Assembly (NCBI RefSeq): GCF_050563525.1
Contig: NZ_JBNXUN010000002.1
Coordinates: 310,001-374,000, forward strand
Direction: 5' to 3'
DNA length: 64,000 nt
Source of the DNA: Falsiroseomonas sp050563525
Lineage (GTDB): Bacteria; Pseudomonadota; Alphaproteobacteria; Acetobacterales; Acetobacteraceae
The notes beneath the pieces were generated by a model, which was not told the origin of the DNA, ran no database searches, and worked only from the letters and a program-made list of their open reading frames with translations. Shown here piece by piece: positions 40,016-48,479 of this stretch. The stretch's first letter is position 1. The number at the start of each line of letters is the position of its first letter. The translations under genes were made by a program, and so were the position numbers.

Positions 40016-40033
40016 CAGGGTCCTCGGACCCTG
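40016..40033. terminator. Hairpin after lipoprotein run
   Basis: A 7-bp stem (40016-40022 with 40027-40033) with loop CTCG lies between the convergent lipoprotein operon and the small minus-strand ORF. No U tract follows. Confidence 0.45.
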
Positions 40034-40056
40034 ATTCGATTTGCCGGGTACGGCGG

Positions 40057-40239
40057 TCAGAACAGAAGCCGCAGGATTGTCGCCAGCGCCGCACCCGCCG
40101 TCAGCATCTTGTGCAGCACGTCCAGCACCGGCTGCCATGGCGAGGGCTTGGGCTTCGCCGCCGGCTTGGGCGCGCGTTTGCGGGCCTGACGCCGAGGGGC
40201 GAAGCGGGGCAGCTTGGCGCGGGGATCCGGCTTGGGCAT
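40057..40239 (-). CDS. Small basic protein with C-terminal hydrophobic helix
   Basis: A 60-residue product: about 35 residues rich in Lys, Arg and Pro, then a hydrophobic stretch (LTAGAALATILRLLF) that could be a membrane anchor. The upstream sequence lacks a strong ribosome binding site. No family is recognised; coding is plausible from length and composition only. Confidence 0.4.
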   Translation of the reverse strand: MPKPDPRAKLPRFAPRRQARKRAPKPAAKPKPSPWQPVLDVLHKMLTAGAALATILRLLF

Positions 40240-40409
40240 GAGGCAAGGATATCATTCCTAATCGCTTCGTTCACCCCCTATTTGTTCTCGTTTTCCCGCC
40301 GCGCTGCGTTGCGCTATGGCGCGCTGCACCATAGAACGCTGTTGACAGTGTGCGCCGCGACCCGGGCAGCCAATCCGGTACGCCGCGCACCATGAGGAGC
40401 GGGCACCGC
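40240..40409. other. Upstream region of sdh operon
   Basis: The gap before sdhC has a relatively AT-rich segment (about 40250-40295) and a TTGACA at 40342-40347 without a good -10 at the proper distance. An inverted repeat CTATGG/CCATAG occurs at 40314-40334. This region should hold the sdh promoter, but I cannot place it with confidence. Confidence 0.3.
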
Positions 40410-40853
40410 ATGTCATCGTTGCAGGATCAGCAGGACCCCACCATGCTGGGTCTCCGGACCGACGGCACCCAGGTTCGCCGGCCGCTGTCACCGCATCTGC
40501 AGGTCTACGACATGATGCAGATGACCAGCGCGCTGTCGATCTCGCATCGCATCACCGGCACGATCTGGGCGGCTGGCACCGTCGTGATGGTGTGGTGGCT
40601 GGTCGCCGCCGCCTCCGGCCCCGTGGCGTTCGATCGGGTGCAGTGGTTCCTCGGATCCTTCGTCGGCATCCTGCTGCTGATGGGCGTCACCGCCGCCGCG
40701 TGGTTCCATACCCTGGCCGGCATCCGCCACCTGTTCTGGGACGCGGGCTACGGCTACGACATCCCGACCACCTATAAATCCGGGCGCATGGTGCTGGTCG
40801 GCACGGCGGTGCTGACGGCGCTGACCTGGCTCGCGCTGCTGCTGTCCTGGTAA
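40410..40853 (+). CDS. sdhC: Succinate dehydrogenase cytochrome b556 subunit
   Basis: A 147-residue membrane anchor of complex II with three hydrophobic segments. SPHLQVY and SALSISHRITGTIW near the N-terminus and HTLAGIRHLFWDAGYG, with a heme-ligand His, are diagnostic. ATG 40410 is chosen because GAGGAG lies upstream; in-frame starts at 40350 and 40392 are less likely. First gene of sdhCDAB. Confidence 0.93.
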   Translation: MSSLQDQQDPTMLGLRTDGTQVRRPLSPHLQVYDMMQMTSALSISHRITGTIWAAGTVVMVWWLVAAASGPVAFDRVQWFLGSFVGILLLMGVTAAAWFHTLAGIRHLFWDAGYGYDIPTTYKSGRMVLVGTAVLTALTWLALLLSW

Positions 40854-40864
40854 GGAACGAGACG

Positions 40865-41275
40865 ATGGCCACCCAGGACCCCTCGCTGCGCCAGACCACG
40901 CTCCGCACTCCGCTCGGCCGGGTGCGCGGCTCGGGGTCGGCGAAATCCGGCACGCACCACTGGTGGATGCAGCGTGTCAGCTCCATCGCGCTGCTGCCGC
41001 TGACCATCTGGTTCGTCGTGTCGCTGGCGACCTCCGCCGGCATGACACAGCTCGAGGCCGCGGCCTGGATCGGGCACCCGTTGAACGCGGTGCTGCTGCT
41101 GGCCTTCATCGGGCTGACCTTCCAGCACACCGCCTCCGGCCTGCAGGTGATCCTCGAGGACTACGCCAAGCCGGAATGGGTGAAGATCGCGTCCATCCTC
41201 GTGGTGAAGGGCGCTTGCATCCTGCTGGCGCTGGCCGCGGCGCTGGCGGTTTTGCGCCTTGCGGTCCGGGTCTAA
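40865..41275 (+). CDS. sdhD: Succinate dehydrogenase membrane anchor subunit
   Basis: A 136-residue subunit with three membrane segments. The N-terminal TPLGRVRGSGSAKSGTHHWW and the second-helix segment FQHTASGLQVILEDYAKP, with the heme-ligand His and the conserved Asp-Tyr pair near the quinone site, match alphaproteobacterial SdhD. It begins 11 nt after sdhC. Confidence 0.93.
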   Translation: MATQDPSLRQTTLRTPLGRVRGSGSAKSGTHHWWMQRVSSIALLPLTIWFVVSLATSAGMTQLEAAAWIGHPLNAVLLLAFIGLTFQHTASGLQVILEDYAKPEWVKIASILVVKGACILLALAAALAVLRLAVRV

Positions 41276-41341
41276 GCACCAAATACGATACCAACCGGCG
41301 CGGGCCATTTCGCCCCGCCACACGGATGGACGGCAGACCAG

Positions 41342-43159
41342 ATGAACGCCATCTCCAAGCCCGCAATCGGCGGCGGAGCCTATCGCATCGTCGACCACAC
41401 CTATGACGTGGTCGTGGTCGGTGCCGGCGGTGCGGGGCTTCGTGCCACCTTCGGCATGGGCGCCTCGGGCCTCAAGACCGCCTGCATCACCAAGGTGTTC
41501 CCGACGCGCAGCCACACCGTGGCCGCCCAGGGCGGCGTCGGCGCCGCGCTCGGCAACATGGGCGAGGATGACTGGCGCTGGCACATGTACGACACCGTGA
41601 AGGGGTCGGACTGGCTCGGCGACCAGGACGCCATCGAATACATGTGCCGCGAGGCGATTCCCGCGATCATCGAGCTGGAACACTACGGCGTCCCGTTCTC
41701 CCGCACCGAGGACGGCAAGATCTACCAGCGCCCCTTCGGCGGCCATATGCAGGACTACGGCAAGACGCCGGCGATGCGCGCCTGCGCCGCCGCGGACCGC
41801 ACCGGCCATGCCATCCTGCACACGCTGTACCAGCAGGCGCTGAAGGCGAACTGCGAGTTCTTCGTCGAATACATCGCGCTCGACCTGATCATGGACGACG
41901 AGGGCGTCTGCCGCGGCGTCACCGCCTGGAACCTGGAAGACGGCAGCCTGCACCGCTTCCGGGCGCAGACGGTGGTGATGGCGACCGGCGGCTATGGCCG
42001 CGCCTACTTCTCCTGCACCTCCGCCCATACCTGCACCGGCGACGGCGGCGGCATGGTTCTGCGGGCCGGCCTGCCGCTGCAGGACAACGAGTTCGTGCAG
42101 TTCCACCCGACCGGCATCTACGGCTCCGGCTGCCTGGTCACCGAAGGCGCCCGCGGCGAGGGCGGCTACCTGACGAATTCGGAGGGCGAGCGCTTCATGG
42201 AGCGGTATGCCCCGACGGCGAAGGATTTGGCGTCCCGCGACGTCGTCTCCCGCGCCATGTCGATGGAAATCCGCGAGGGCCGCGGCGTCGGCCCACAGAA
42301 GGACCACATCCACCTGCACCTGGAGCACCTCGGCGCCGCACTCCTCCACGAACGGCTTCCCGGCATTTCCGAAACCGCGAAAATCTTCGCCGGCGTGGAC
42401 GTGACCAAGGAGCCGATCCCGATGCTGCCTACCGTCCACTACAACATGGGCGGCATCCCGACGAACATCCACACGGAGGTCCTGAACCCCACGGCGCAGG
42501 ACCAGGACCGGGTGGTGCGCGGGCTGATGGCGGTGGGCGAGGCCGCCTGCGTGTCCGTGCACGGCGCCAACCGCCTGGGCACCAATTCACTGCTCGACCT
42601 GGTGGTGTTCGGCCGCGCCGCGGCGCACCGGGCCGCGGAGACCATCAAGCCGGGCGCGAGCCAGGCCCCGCTGCCGCCGGGCGCCGGCGAGAAGTCCTTC
42701 GCCCGCTTCGACAAGGTGCGCAACGCCAAGGGCGGCTCCACCGTCGCCAATGTGCGCTCGCAGATGCAGCGCACCATGCAGGAACACGCGGCCGTCTTCC
42801 GCACCTCCGAGCTGCTGAAGGAAGGCGTGGACAAGATGAACCTCGTCGCGGCCAGCTACGACGACATCAGGATCGCCGACCGCAGCCTGATCTGGAACAG
42901 CGACCTGGTCGAGGCGCTGGAGCTCGACAACCTCATCGGCAACGCGCTGACCACGGTGGTGGGCGCCGAGGCGCGCAAGGAAAGCCGCGGCGCGCATGCG
43001 CATGAGGACTATCCGGACCGCGACGACGCCAACTGGATGAAGCACACCCTTGCCTGGGTGGACGACAAGCGGAACGTGAAGCTGGACTACCGGGACGTGA
43101 AGATGCGCACCCTGACCAACGAGGTTCAGGTCTTCCCGCCCAAGGCGCGCGTCTACTAG
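41342..43159 (+). CDS. sdhA: Succinate dehydrogenase flavoprotein subunit
   Basis: The 605-residue catalytic subunit oxidises succinate to fumarate in the TCA cycle. It contains the FAD-binding VVVGAGGAGLRATFGM, the covalent flavin site RSHTVAAQGGVGAALGNM with its His, and the segments HPTGIYGSGCLVTEGARGEGG and HGANRLGTNSLLDLVVFGRA near substrate and FAD. Length and composition are normal. Confidence 0.98.
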   Translation: MNAISKPAIGGGAYRIVDHTYDVVVVGAGGAGLRATFGMGASGLKTACITKVFPTRSHTVAAQGGVGAALGNMGEDDWRWHMYDTVKGSDWLGDQDAIEYMCREAIPAIIELEHYGVPFSRTEDGKIYQRPFGGHMQDYGKTPAMRACAAADRTGHAILHTLYQQALKANCEFFVEYIALDLIMDDEGVCRGVTAWNLEDGSLHRFRAQTVVMATGGYGRAYFSCTSAHTCTGDGGGMVLRAGLPLQDNEFVQFHPTGIYGSGCLVTEGARGEGGYLTNSEGERFMERYAPTAKDLASRDVVSRAMSMEIREGRGVGPQKDHIHLHLEHLGAALLHERLPGISETAKIFAGVDVTKEPIPMLPTVHYNMGGIPTNIHTEVLNPTAQDQDRVVRGLMAVGEAACVSVHGANRLGTNSLLDLVVFGRAAAHRAAETIKPGASQAPLPPGAGEKSFARFDKVRNAKGGSTVANVRSQMQRTMQEHAAVFRTSELLKEGVDKMNLVAASYDDIRIADRSLIWNSDLVEALELDNLIGNALTTVVGAEARKESRGAHAHEDYPDRDDANWMKHTLAWVDDKRNVKLDYRDVKMRTLTNEVQVFPPKARVY

Positions 43160-43175
43160 GAGCCCGATCACGACC

Positions 43176-43958
43176 ATGGCCACCTTCACGCTGCCGAAGA
43201 ACTCGACCATCACGAAGGGCAAGCACTTCCCCGCGCCGGCCGGTGCGAAGAACGTGCGGCCCTTCAAGATCTACCGCTGGGATCCCGACTCGGGCGAAAA
43301 CCCGCGCACGGATACCTTCGACATCGACCTCGACCAGTGCGGACCGATGGTCCTGGACGCGCTGATCAAGATCAAGAACGAGGTCGACACCACGCTGACA
43401 TTCCGGCGGTCGTGCCGGGAGGGCATCTGCGGCTCGTGCTCGATGAACATCGACGGGCTGAACACGCTCGCCTGCCTGAAGCCGATCGAGGATGTGAAGG
43501 GCGAGGTCCGCATCCACCCGCTGCCGCACATGCCGGTGGTGAAGGACCTGGTGCCTGACCTGTCGCAGATCTACGCACAGCTCCGCAGCGTCGAGCCCTG
43601 GCTGAAGGCGGACACCCCGCCGCCGCCGGATGGCGAGCGCCTTCAGTCGAAGGAGGAACGCGCCAAGCTCGACGGGCTCTGGGAGTGCATCCTGTGCTTC
43701 TGCTGTTCCACCGCCTGCCCGTCCTACTGGTGGAACGGCGACCGCTACCTCGGCCCGGCCGTGCTGCTGCAGGCCTATCGCTGGATTGCGGATTCGCGCG
43801 ATGAACACACCGGCGAACGGCTGGATGCGCTGGAAGACCCTTTCAAGCTGTACCGCTGCCACACCATCATGAACTGCACCCGAACCTGCCCGAAGGGGCT
43901 GAACCCGGCGCAGGCCATCGGCGACATCAAGAAGATGCTGGCCGAACGGGCAGCCTGA
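43176..43958 (+). CDS. sdhB: Succinate dehydrogenase iron-sulfur subunit
   Basis: A 260-residue electron-transfer subunit. The [2Fe-2S] motif CREGICGSCSMNIDGLNTLAC and the two clusters' cysteines in CILCFCCSTACPSYWWN and CHTIMNCTRTCPKGLNP are all intact, giving 2Fe-2S, 4Fe-4S and 3Fe-4S centres. It links SdhA to the SdhCD anchor. Its stop is followed directly by a TTG-started membrane-protein gene. Confidence 0.98.
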   Translation: MATFTLPKNSTITKGKHFPAPAGAKNVRPFKIYRWDPDSGENPRTDTFDIDLDQCGPMVLDALIKIKNEVDTTLTFRRSCREGICGSCSMNIDGLNTLACLKPIEDVKGEVRIHPLPHMPVVKDLVPDLSQIYAQLRSVEPWLKADTPPPPDGERLQSKEERAKLDGLWECILCFCCSTACPSYWWNGDRYLGPAVLLQAYRWIADSRDEHTGERLDALEDPFKLYRCHTIMNCTRTCPKGLNPAQAIGDIKKMLAERAA

Positions 43959-44378
43959 TTGACCGTCCTGCTGGTCATCGCGCTGTTCGCCACGGCGCTG
44001 TTGTTCGGCGGGATGGCCTTCTTCGCTGCCATCATCGCGCCCGTCGTCTTCCGCCTGCTGCCGGCGGAGATGGCGGGCCGCTTCCTGCGGGGCGTCTTCC
44101 CGCCCTACTACCTCTGGGTCCTGGCAACCTCGGCCGCTGCGGCGGTTGCGCTGTATCCCCTCTCGCCGCTCGATGCCGGCATCATGCTGGTCATCGCCGG
44201 CATGACGTTCTGGCTGCGCCAGGTGCTAATGCCACGGATCAACGCGCTGTCGGACCGCGCAAAGGCGGGCGACGCGGCGGCGAAACGAGCCTTCGACCTT
44301 TCGCACCGCCTGTCGGTCGCCGCCAACCTGCTCCAGATGGTTGCGGCCGGCGCCGTCCTGGCCCGATTCTTCGTATAA
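43959..44378 (+). CDS. DUF4149-like membrane protein
   Basis: A 139-residue protein with four hydrophobic helices and a short charged loop (MPRINALSDRAKAGDAAAKR). The arrangement, including FFAAIIAPVVFRLLP and the C-terminal FDLSHRLSVAANLLQM, fits the DUF4149 group of small membrane proteins of unknown function. The start is TTG 43959, directly after the sdhB stop codon (TGA TTG), so it is probably coupled to the sdh operon. Confidence 0.7.
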   Translation: MTVLLVIALFATALLFGGMAFFAAIIAPVVFRLLPAEMAGRFLRGVFPPYYLWVLATSAAAAVALYPLSPLDAGIMLVIAGMTFWLRQVLMPRINALSDRAKAGDAAAKRAFDLSHRLSVAANLLQMVAAGAVLARFFV

Positions 44379-44477
44379 CTCCGGCCCGCGGCCTATTTCC
44401 GGCCGCCTGCGGATCGCCTAATCCTGGCGACAGAAGCGGGCGTGTGCCGTCCGCGCCCTGAACAGGGAGGATGTCCA

Positions 44478-45566
44478 TTGAATCGCCGTTCCATGCTGGG
44501 CGCCGCCGCCGCGGCCGCCCCCCTCGCCCTCGCGACCCCCGCCCTCGCCCAGGCGAACCCGGAAGTGCGCTGGCGCGTGCAGTCCGCCTTCCCGCGCGTC
44601 TTCGACGTGCTGTACGGCCAGCTGGAGCGCATCGCCGCCCGCGTCGGCCAGCTCACCGACGGCAAGTTCCGCATCCAGCCCTTCCCGGCCGGCGAGATCG
44701 TCGGCACCTTGCAGATCCTGGACGCGGTGCAGCAGGGCTCGATTGAGGCCGGGCACACCGCCTCCTACTACTACATCGGCAAGGACCCCGCCTTCGTCCC
44801 CTTCACCGCGATGTCCTTCGGCCTGACCACGCGGCAGATGACGTCCTGGTTCCGCTTCGGCGGCGGCAATGAACTCGCGGCGGAGCTGTTCCGCGACTAC
44901 AACGTCCACGGCATCACCGCCGGCGACACCGGCGCGCAGATGGGCGGCTGGTTCCGCAACGAGATTTCCTCCGTCGACCAGCTCCGCGGCCTGAAGTTCC
45001 GCATCACCGGCCTGGCCGGCCGCCTGTTCCAGCGGCTCGGTGCCGAACCGACCCTGATCGCGCCCGCCGACATCTACCCGTCGCTCGAGCGTGGCGTGAT
45101 CGACGCCGCCGAATTTGTCGGCCCGCATGACGATGAGCGCGCCAACTACGTCCGCGTCGCCAAGTACTACTACGCCCCGGGCTTCTGGGAGCCGGGTGCC
45201 AGGCTGCACTTCATGTCGAACCAGCGCGCCTGGGACGCGCTGCCGGCGCTGTACAAGCACGCCCTCGAAGTCGCCTGCGCCGAGGCCGACAGCGACATGG
45301 TCGCCCGCTACGACCACCTGAACCCGCAGGCCCTGCGCCGCCTGGTCGCGTCCGGCGCGCAGCTGCGCTTCTGGCCGCGCCCGATCCTGGAGGCCGCCTG
45401 GAAGGCGAACGAGGCGATGGTCGCCGAGATCGGCGCCGGCAATCCCCGTTTTGCCAAGATCATGGAAAGCTACAACCGCTTCCGGACCGAGCAGTTCCAG
45501 TGGTTCCGGATTGCCGAGAACAGCTTCGACAACTTCGCCTTCTCGGCCGCGCAGACCGTTCGCTAG
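44478..45566 (+). CDS. TRAP transporter substrate-binding protein, DctP type
   Basis: A 362-residue periplasmic binding protein of the TRAP family. The start is TTG 44478, seven nt after AGGGAGGA; it gives MNRRSMLGAAAAAAPLALA, a signal peptide with a partial twin-arginine look. The mature part has the DctP pattern LTDGKFRIQPFPAGEIVG, and SVDQLRGLKFRITGLAGRLF around the conserved Arg. It resembles the mannitol/chloroaromatic-type subgroup. The dctQ-dctM pair about 6 kb downstream may be its permease, but that is inference. Confidence 0.88.
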   Translation: MNRRSMLGAAAAAAPLALATPALAQANPEVRWRVQSAFPRVFDVLYGQLERIAARVGQLTDGKFRIQPFPAGEIVGTLQILDAVQQGSIEAGHTASYYYIGKDPAFVPFTAMSFGLTTRQMTSWFRFGGGNELAAELFRDYNVHGITAGDTGAQMGGWFRNEISSVDQLRGLKFRITGLAGRLFQRLGAEPTLIAPADIYPSLERGVIDAAEFVGPHDDERANYVRVAKYYYAPGFWEPGARLHFMSNQRAWDALPALYKHALEVACAEADSDMVARYDHLNPQALRRLVASGAQLRFWPRPILEAAWKANEAMVAEIGAGNPRFAKIMESYNRFRTEQFQWFRIAENSFDNFAFSAAQTVR

Positions 45567-45581
45567 ACCAGGCTCCGCGCC

Positions 45582-45607
45582 GGTAGAAGCGCGGAGCTCG
45601 GCTAGCC
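45582..45607 (+). terminator. Terminator after dctP-type gene
   Basis: A 9-bp stem (45582-45590 with 45599-45607) with an 8-nt loop, 15 nt after the stop; a short T-rich stretch (CCCTTTGTTT) follows a few bases later. Confidence 0.5.
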
Positions 45608-45765
45608 CTTTGTTTCTACGCGTGTTTCACGCCTCCGGCCGTTCAAGCCATCGGTGATCACGCTTAGGTCCAACGACGACGTGAGGACGGGGGCAGCAGC
45701 CCCCTCCTTATCCCGGCAGGACAATCGGGCTATACATCGCCCGGACCTGGGCGGATGCAGCTTTA

Positions 45766-46569
45766 ATGGACTTCGCTACTTTTCTGGACGCCTTCCTGAT
45801 GGGCGTCGTGGAGGGCGCGACCGAGTTCTTGCCCATCTCCTCCACCGGACACATGATCCTGCTGGGGGAGTTGATCGGCTTCCAAGGCCCGCCCGGCAAG
45901 ACCTTCGAGATCTGCATCCAGCTTGGTGCCGTTCTGGCGGTGGTGCTCGTGTTCCGCGCCACCCTGTGGCGTCTGGCGATGCTGGCCTGGAGACCCGGGC
46001 CGGAACGCTTCTACGCGCAGAACCTGGTCCTGGCCTTCCTGCCCGCCGCCGTCATCGGCGCCCTGCTGCACGGCACCATCACGGAGCTTCTGTTCAATCC
46101 CTGGGTGGTCTGCGCCGCCCTGATCCTTGGCGGCATCGCCATCATCGCCATCGAACGCTGGCGCCCCGACCCTTCCATCCACTCCATCCCGCAGATGGGG
46201 CCCCGCGCCGCGCTGCTCATCGGCTTCGGGCAGGCGCTGGCCATGATCCCCGGCACCTCCCGCTCCGGCGCCACCATCATCACGGCATTACTGGTCGGGG
46301 TGGAGCGGCGTACGGCCGCCGAGTTCAGCTTCGTCCTCGCCATCCCCACCATGTTCGCCGCCACCGCCTACAGCCTGTACAAGGCCCGCGCCGACCTGGA
46401 CCTGTCGAGCCTCGGCCAGATCGGCATCGGCTTCGCCACCGCCTTCCTCGTCGCCCTGATCGTCGTGCGCTGGCTGATGAAAGTGATCAGCCGCATCGGC
46501 TTTACCCCCTTCGGCTGGTACCGCATCGCCCTCGGCTGCACGATGCTGACCTTCCTGATGCTGCGCTGA
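45766..46569 (+). CDS. uppP: Undecaprenyl-diphosphatase
   Basis: The 267-residue integral membrane enzyme dephosphorylates undecaprenyl diphosphate, recycling the lipid carrier for peptidoglycan and other polymers, and confers bacitracin tolerance. Catalytic motifs EGATEFLPISSTGHMIL and MIPGTSRSGATII are intact, with about eight membrane helices. ATG 45766 gives MDFATFLDAFLMGVVEG, the standard start. The last codons and stop are duplicated as a 16-bp tandem repeat. Confidence 0.96.
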   Translation: MDFATFLDAFLMGVVEGATEFLPISSTGHMILLGELIGFQGPPGKTFEICIQLGAVLAVVLVFRATLWRLAMLAWRPGPERFYAQNLVLAFLPAAVIGALLHGTITELLFNPWVVCAALILGGIAIIAIERWRPDPSIHSIPQMGPRAALLIGFGQALAMIPGTSRSGATIITALLVGVERRTAAEFSFVLAIPTMFAATAYSLYKARADLDLSSLGQIGIGFATAFLVALIVVRWLMKVISRIGFTPFGWYRIALGCTMLTFLMLR

Positions 46570-46585
46570 CCTGATGCTGCGCTGA
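46554..46585. repeat. 16-bp perfect tandem duplication at uppP 3' end
   Basis: Two adjacent identical 16-bp units (46554-46569 and 46570-46585) cover the last codons and stop of uppP and a copy just beyond it. The original stop still ends the gene. Confidence 0.85.
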
Positions 46586-46620
46586 CCGGGGCGCGGTTCG
46601 CCTGGTAGTTGCGCTGGTTG

Positions 46621-46838
46621 TTCGCAGGAGGGCGTCGGCCCCCCTGCACCCCCGACCAGGTGGCAGGGCCACCTGGACCGCCGGGACCTTGAACAGGAAG
46701 GGAGAGGGGCATGGCGGTCGCTTAGAACAAGCGATCGCGTCGCGCCCCTCTCCCTTCCTGTTCATGAATCAATGGGTTCCAAGGGGCCGCTGCCCCTTGG
46801 CAGGTGGGGTGCGGGGAGGGCAGCGCCCTCCCTGCGAA
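46621..46838. repeat. Long imperfect palindrome, intergenic
   Basis: The gap between convergent uppP and the minus-strand secreted-protein gene forms one extended palindrome of about 218 bp. The core is a perfect 21-bp inverted repeat (46690-46710 with 46744-46764) whose 33-nt interior has a further 10-bp stem (46714-46723 with 46729-46738). Outer arms match imperfectly, from TTCGCAGG (46621) to CCTGCGAA (46838), and contain local hairpins such as CCAAGGGGC/GCCCCTTGG (46779-46800). It may be a non-autonomous or REP-like element and could act as a two-way terminator. No transposase is present. Confidence 0.7.
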
Positions 46839-46879
46839 TCATCCGGCACTACCCCAGGGCAGACCGCCCGCGGCCCGCG

Positions 46880-47518
46880 TCAGTTTCCGAACAGGCGCTG
46901 CAGGCGGTTGGAGATGTCGGGCAGGGTCAGGCCGGAGGTGGGGGGTGGGGTGCTGCCTTCCGGGACGCGGCTGCGGTAGCGGGTCAGGGCGTCGCGCGTC
47001 TGGGTGAGGCGCAGTTCGGCCGGCTCGGCGCGGTCGGAGCCGGCGCCAAGGCCGGTCATGCGGACCAGGGCGGTGTTGGCGGCGGGCAGTTCCGCGGCGG
47101 CGCGGGCGGCGTCTTCCGGCCTTGGTGCGCAGACCAGGCTGCGGCCTTCCAGGGTGCAGGGTAGTTCGAAGTAGCGGTTGGGCGGGAAGCGGAGCTGGGC
47201 GGTGCCGGTCATCGCCAGCAGGCCGCGGCTGGCGGATTCCAGGCCCAGGTCACGCGCCGCCACCACGGGCACCAGGTGGCCGCCGCGGTCCTGCACTTCC
47301 AGCACCAGGGAGGAACCGGTGGCGCTCTGGGCGGGTTCCACCGGCTCGCGGTGGCGCAGCAGGCAGTCGGCGCGGTCGGTCATGCGGTCCTGCAGGCAGG
47401 ACAGCCGCCAGGAGCCGATTTCCTCCGGCACCTGCCCCTGCACAGTTGGGACGGGTTGCGCGTTGGCGAGGCAGGCGGCGACCATGAAGGCCGAGAGCGG
47501 CAGCGCGGTGCGGATCAT
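46880..47518 (-). CDS. Secreted hypothetical protein (weakly IalB-like)
   Basis: A 212-residue exported protein: MIRTALPLSAFMVAACLANAQ is a signal peptide. The mature part starts with a WRLSC segment, has a second Cys within about 14 residues (DRADCLLRH) and a later Cys pair (LPCTLEGRSLVCAPR), suggesting two disulfides in a beta-sandwich. The layout recalls invasion-associated locus B proteins, but the similarity is weak. ATG 47518 is chosen over an upstream start that lies in the promoter of the divergent aldo/keto reductase gene. Confidence 0.65.
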   Translation of the reverse strand: MIRTALPLSAFMVAACLANAQPVPTVQGQVPEEIGSWRLSCLQDRMTDRADCLLRHREPVEPAQSATGSSLVLEVQDRGGHLVPVVAARDLGLESASRGLLAMTGTAQLRFPPNRYFELPCTLEGRSLVCAPRPEDAARAAAELPAANTALVRMTGLGAGSDRAEPAELRLTQTRDALTRYRSRVPEGSTPPPTSGLTLPDISNRLQRLFGN

Positions 47519-47552
47519 GGCGCGGAGATGGGATGAGGGAGGCGGAGGTTCC

Positions 47553-48380
47553 ATGGATCAGGTGCGGTTTCGTGATGGGGCGGTGGTGCCGGCGCTCGGC
47601 CAGGGAACCTGGCGCATGGGCGAGGGCGGCGACCGGCGGGCGGAGGCGGATGCGTTGCGGCTGGGCCTCGACCTGGGCCTGACGCTGATCGACACGGCGG
47701 AAATGTATGGCGAGGGCGGCGCGGAGGAAGTGGTGGGGGAAGCCATCGCCGGGCGGCGGGAGGAGGTGTTCCTGGTCTCCAAGGTCTATCCGCACAACGC
47801 CTCCGCGAAGAAACTGCCGGTGGCGCTGGCGGCGAGCCTGAAGCGGCTGCGGGTGGAGCGGTTGGACCTGTACCTGCTGCACTGGCGCGGCAGCGTACCG
47901 CTGGCGGAGACGGTGCAGGCGATGGAGGCGGCACGCGCCCGCGGCCAGATCGCCCGCTGGGGGGTTTCCAACCTGGATGTGGCGGATTTGAAGGAGCTCG
48001 GCCCGGCGCTGGCGGATTGCGCGACCGACCAGGTGCTGTGGAACCTGGAGGCGCGCGGCCCGGAATTCGACCTGCTGCCGTTCTGCGCGGAGCACGCGAT
48101 GCCGGTGATGGCGTATTCCCCCATCGGCCAGGGCGGCGCGCTGCTGCGGCACAAGGCGCTGCGGGCAGTGGCAGGCCGGCACGGGGTGGCGCCGGCGCAG
48201 GTGGCGCTGGCCTTCGTGCTGGCGCGGCCAGGGGTGATCGCGATTCCGAAGGCGAGCGACCCGGCGCATGTGAGGGCCAATGCGGCGGCGCGGGACCTGC
48301 GGCTGGCGGCGGAGGATCTGGCTGAACTTGACGCGGCCTTCCCGCCGCCGAAGCGCAAGCGGTCCCTGGAGATGATCTGA
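47553..48380 (+). CDS. Aldo/keto reductase
   Basis: A 275-residue NADPH-dependent oxidoreductase with a TIM barrel. The catalytic tetrad is visible: Asp and Tyr in LIDTAEMYGEGGAEE, Lys in VFLVSKVYPHNAS and His in DLYLLHWRGS. The cofactor-binding C-terminal region IAIPKASDPAHVRANA is present. GGAGGCGGAGG precedes ATG 47553. It resembles the YeaE-type group. A 12-bp terminator hairpin separates it from the convergent binding-protein gene. Confidence 0.93.
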   Translation: MDQVRFRDGAVVPALGQGTWRMGEGGDRRAEADALRLGLDLGLTLIDTAEMYGEGGAEEVVGEAIAGRREEVFLVSKVYPHNASAKKLPVALAASLKRLRVERLDLYLLHWRGSVPLAETVQAMEAARARGQIARWGVSNLDVADLKELGPALADCATDQVLWNLEARGPEFDLLPFCAEHAMPVMAYSPIGQGGALLRHKALRAVAGRHGVAPAQVALAFVLARPGVIAIPKASDPAHVRANAAARDLRLAAEDLAELDAAFPPPKRKRSLEMI

Positions 48381-48432
48381 GCGCCATGCGGGGCGGCGGG
48401 TCGCTCCGCGATCCGGCCCGGCCCGGTGGGAA

Positions 48433-48459
48433 GGGGCACCGGCGCGCCGCCGGTGCCCC
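48433..48459. terminator. Bidirectional terminator-like hairpin
   Basis: A 12-bp perfect stem (48433-48444 with 48448-48459) with a 3-nt loop, followed by ATTTGA, between the convergent aldo/keto reductase and amino-acid binding protein genes. Confidence 0.6.
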
Positions 48460-48479
48460 ATTTGAGATGCCTTTGGCCG

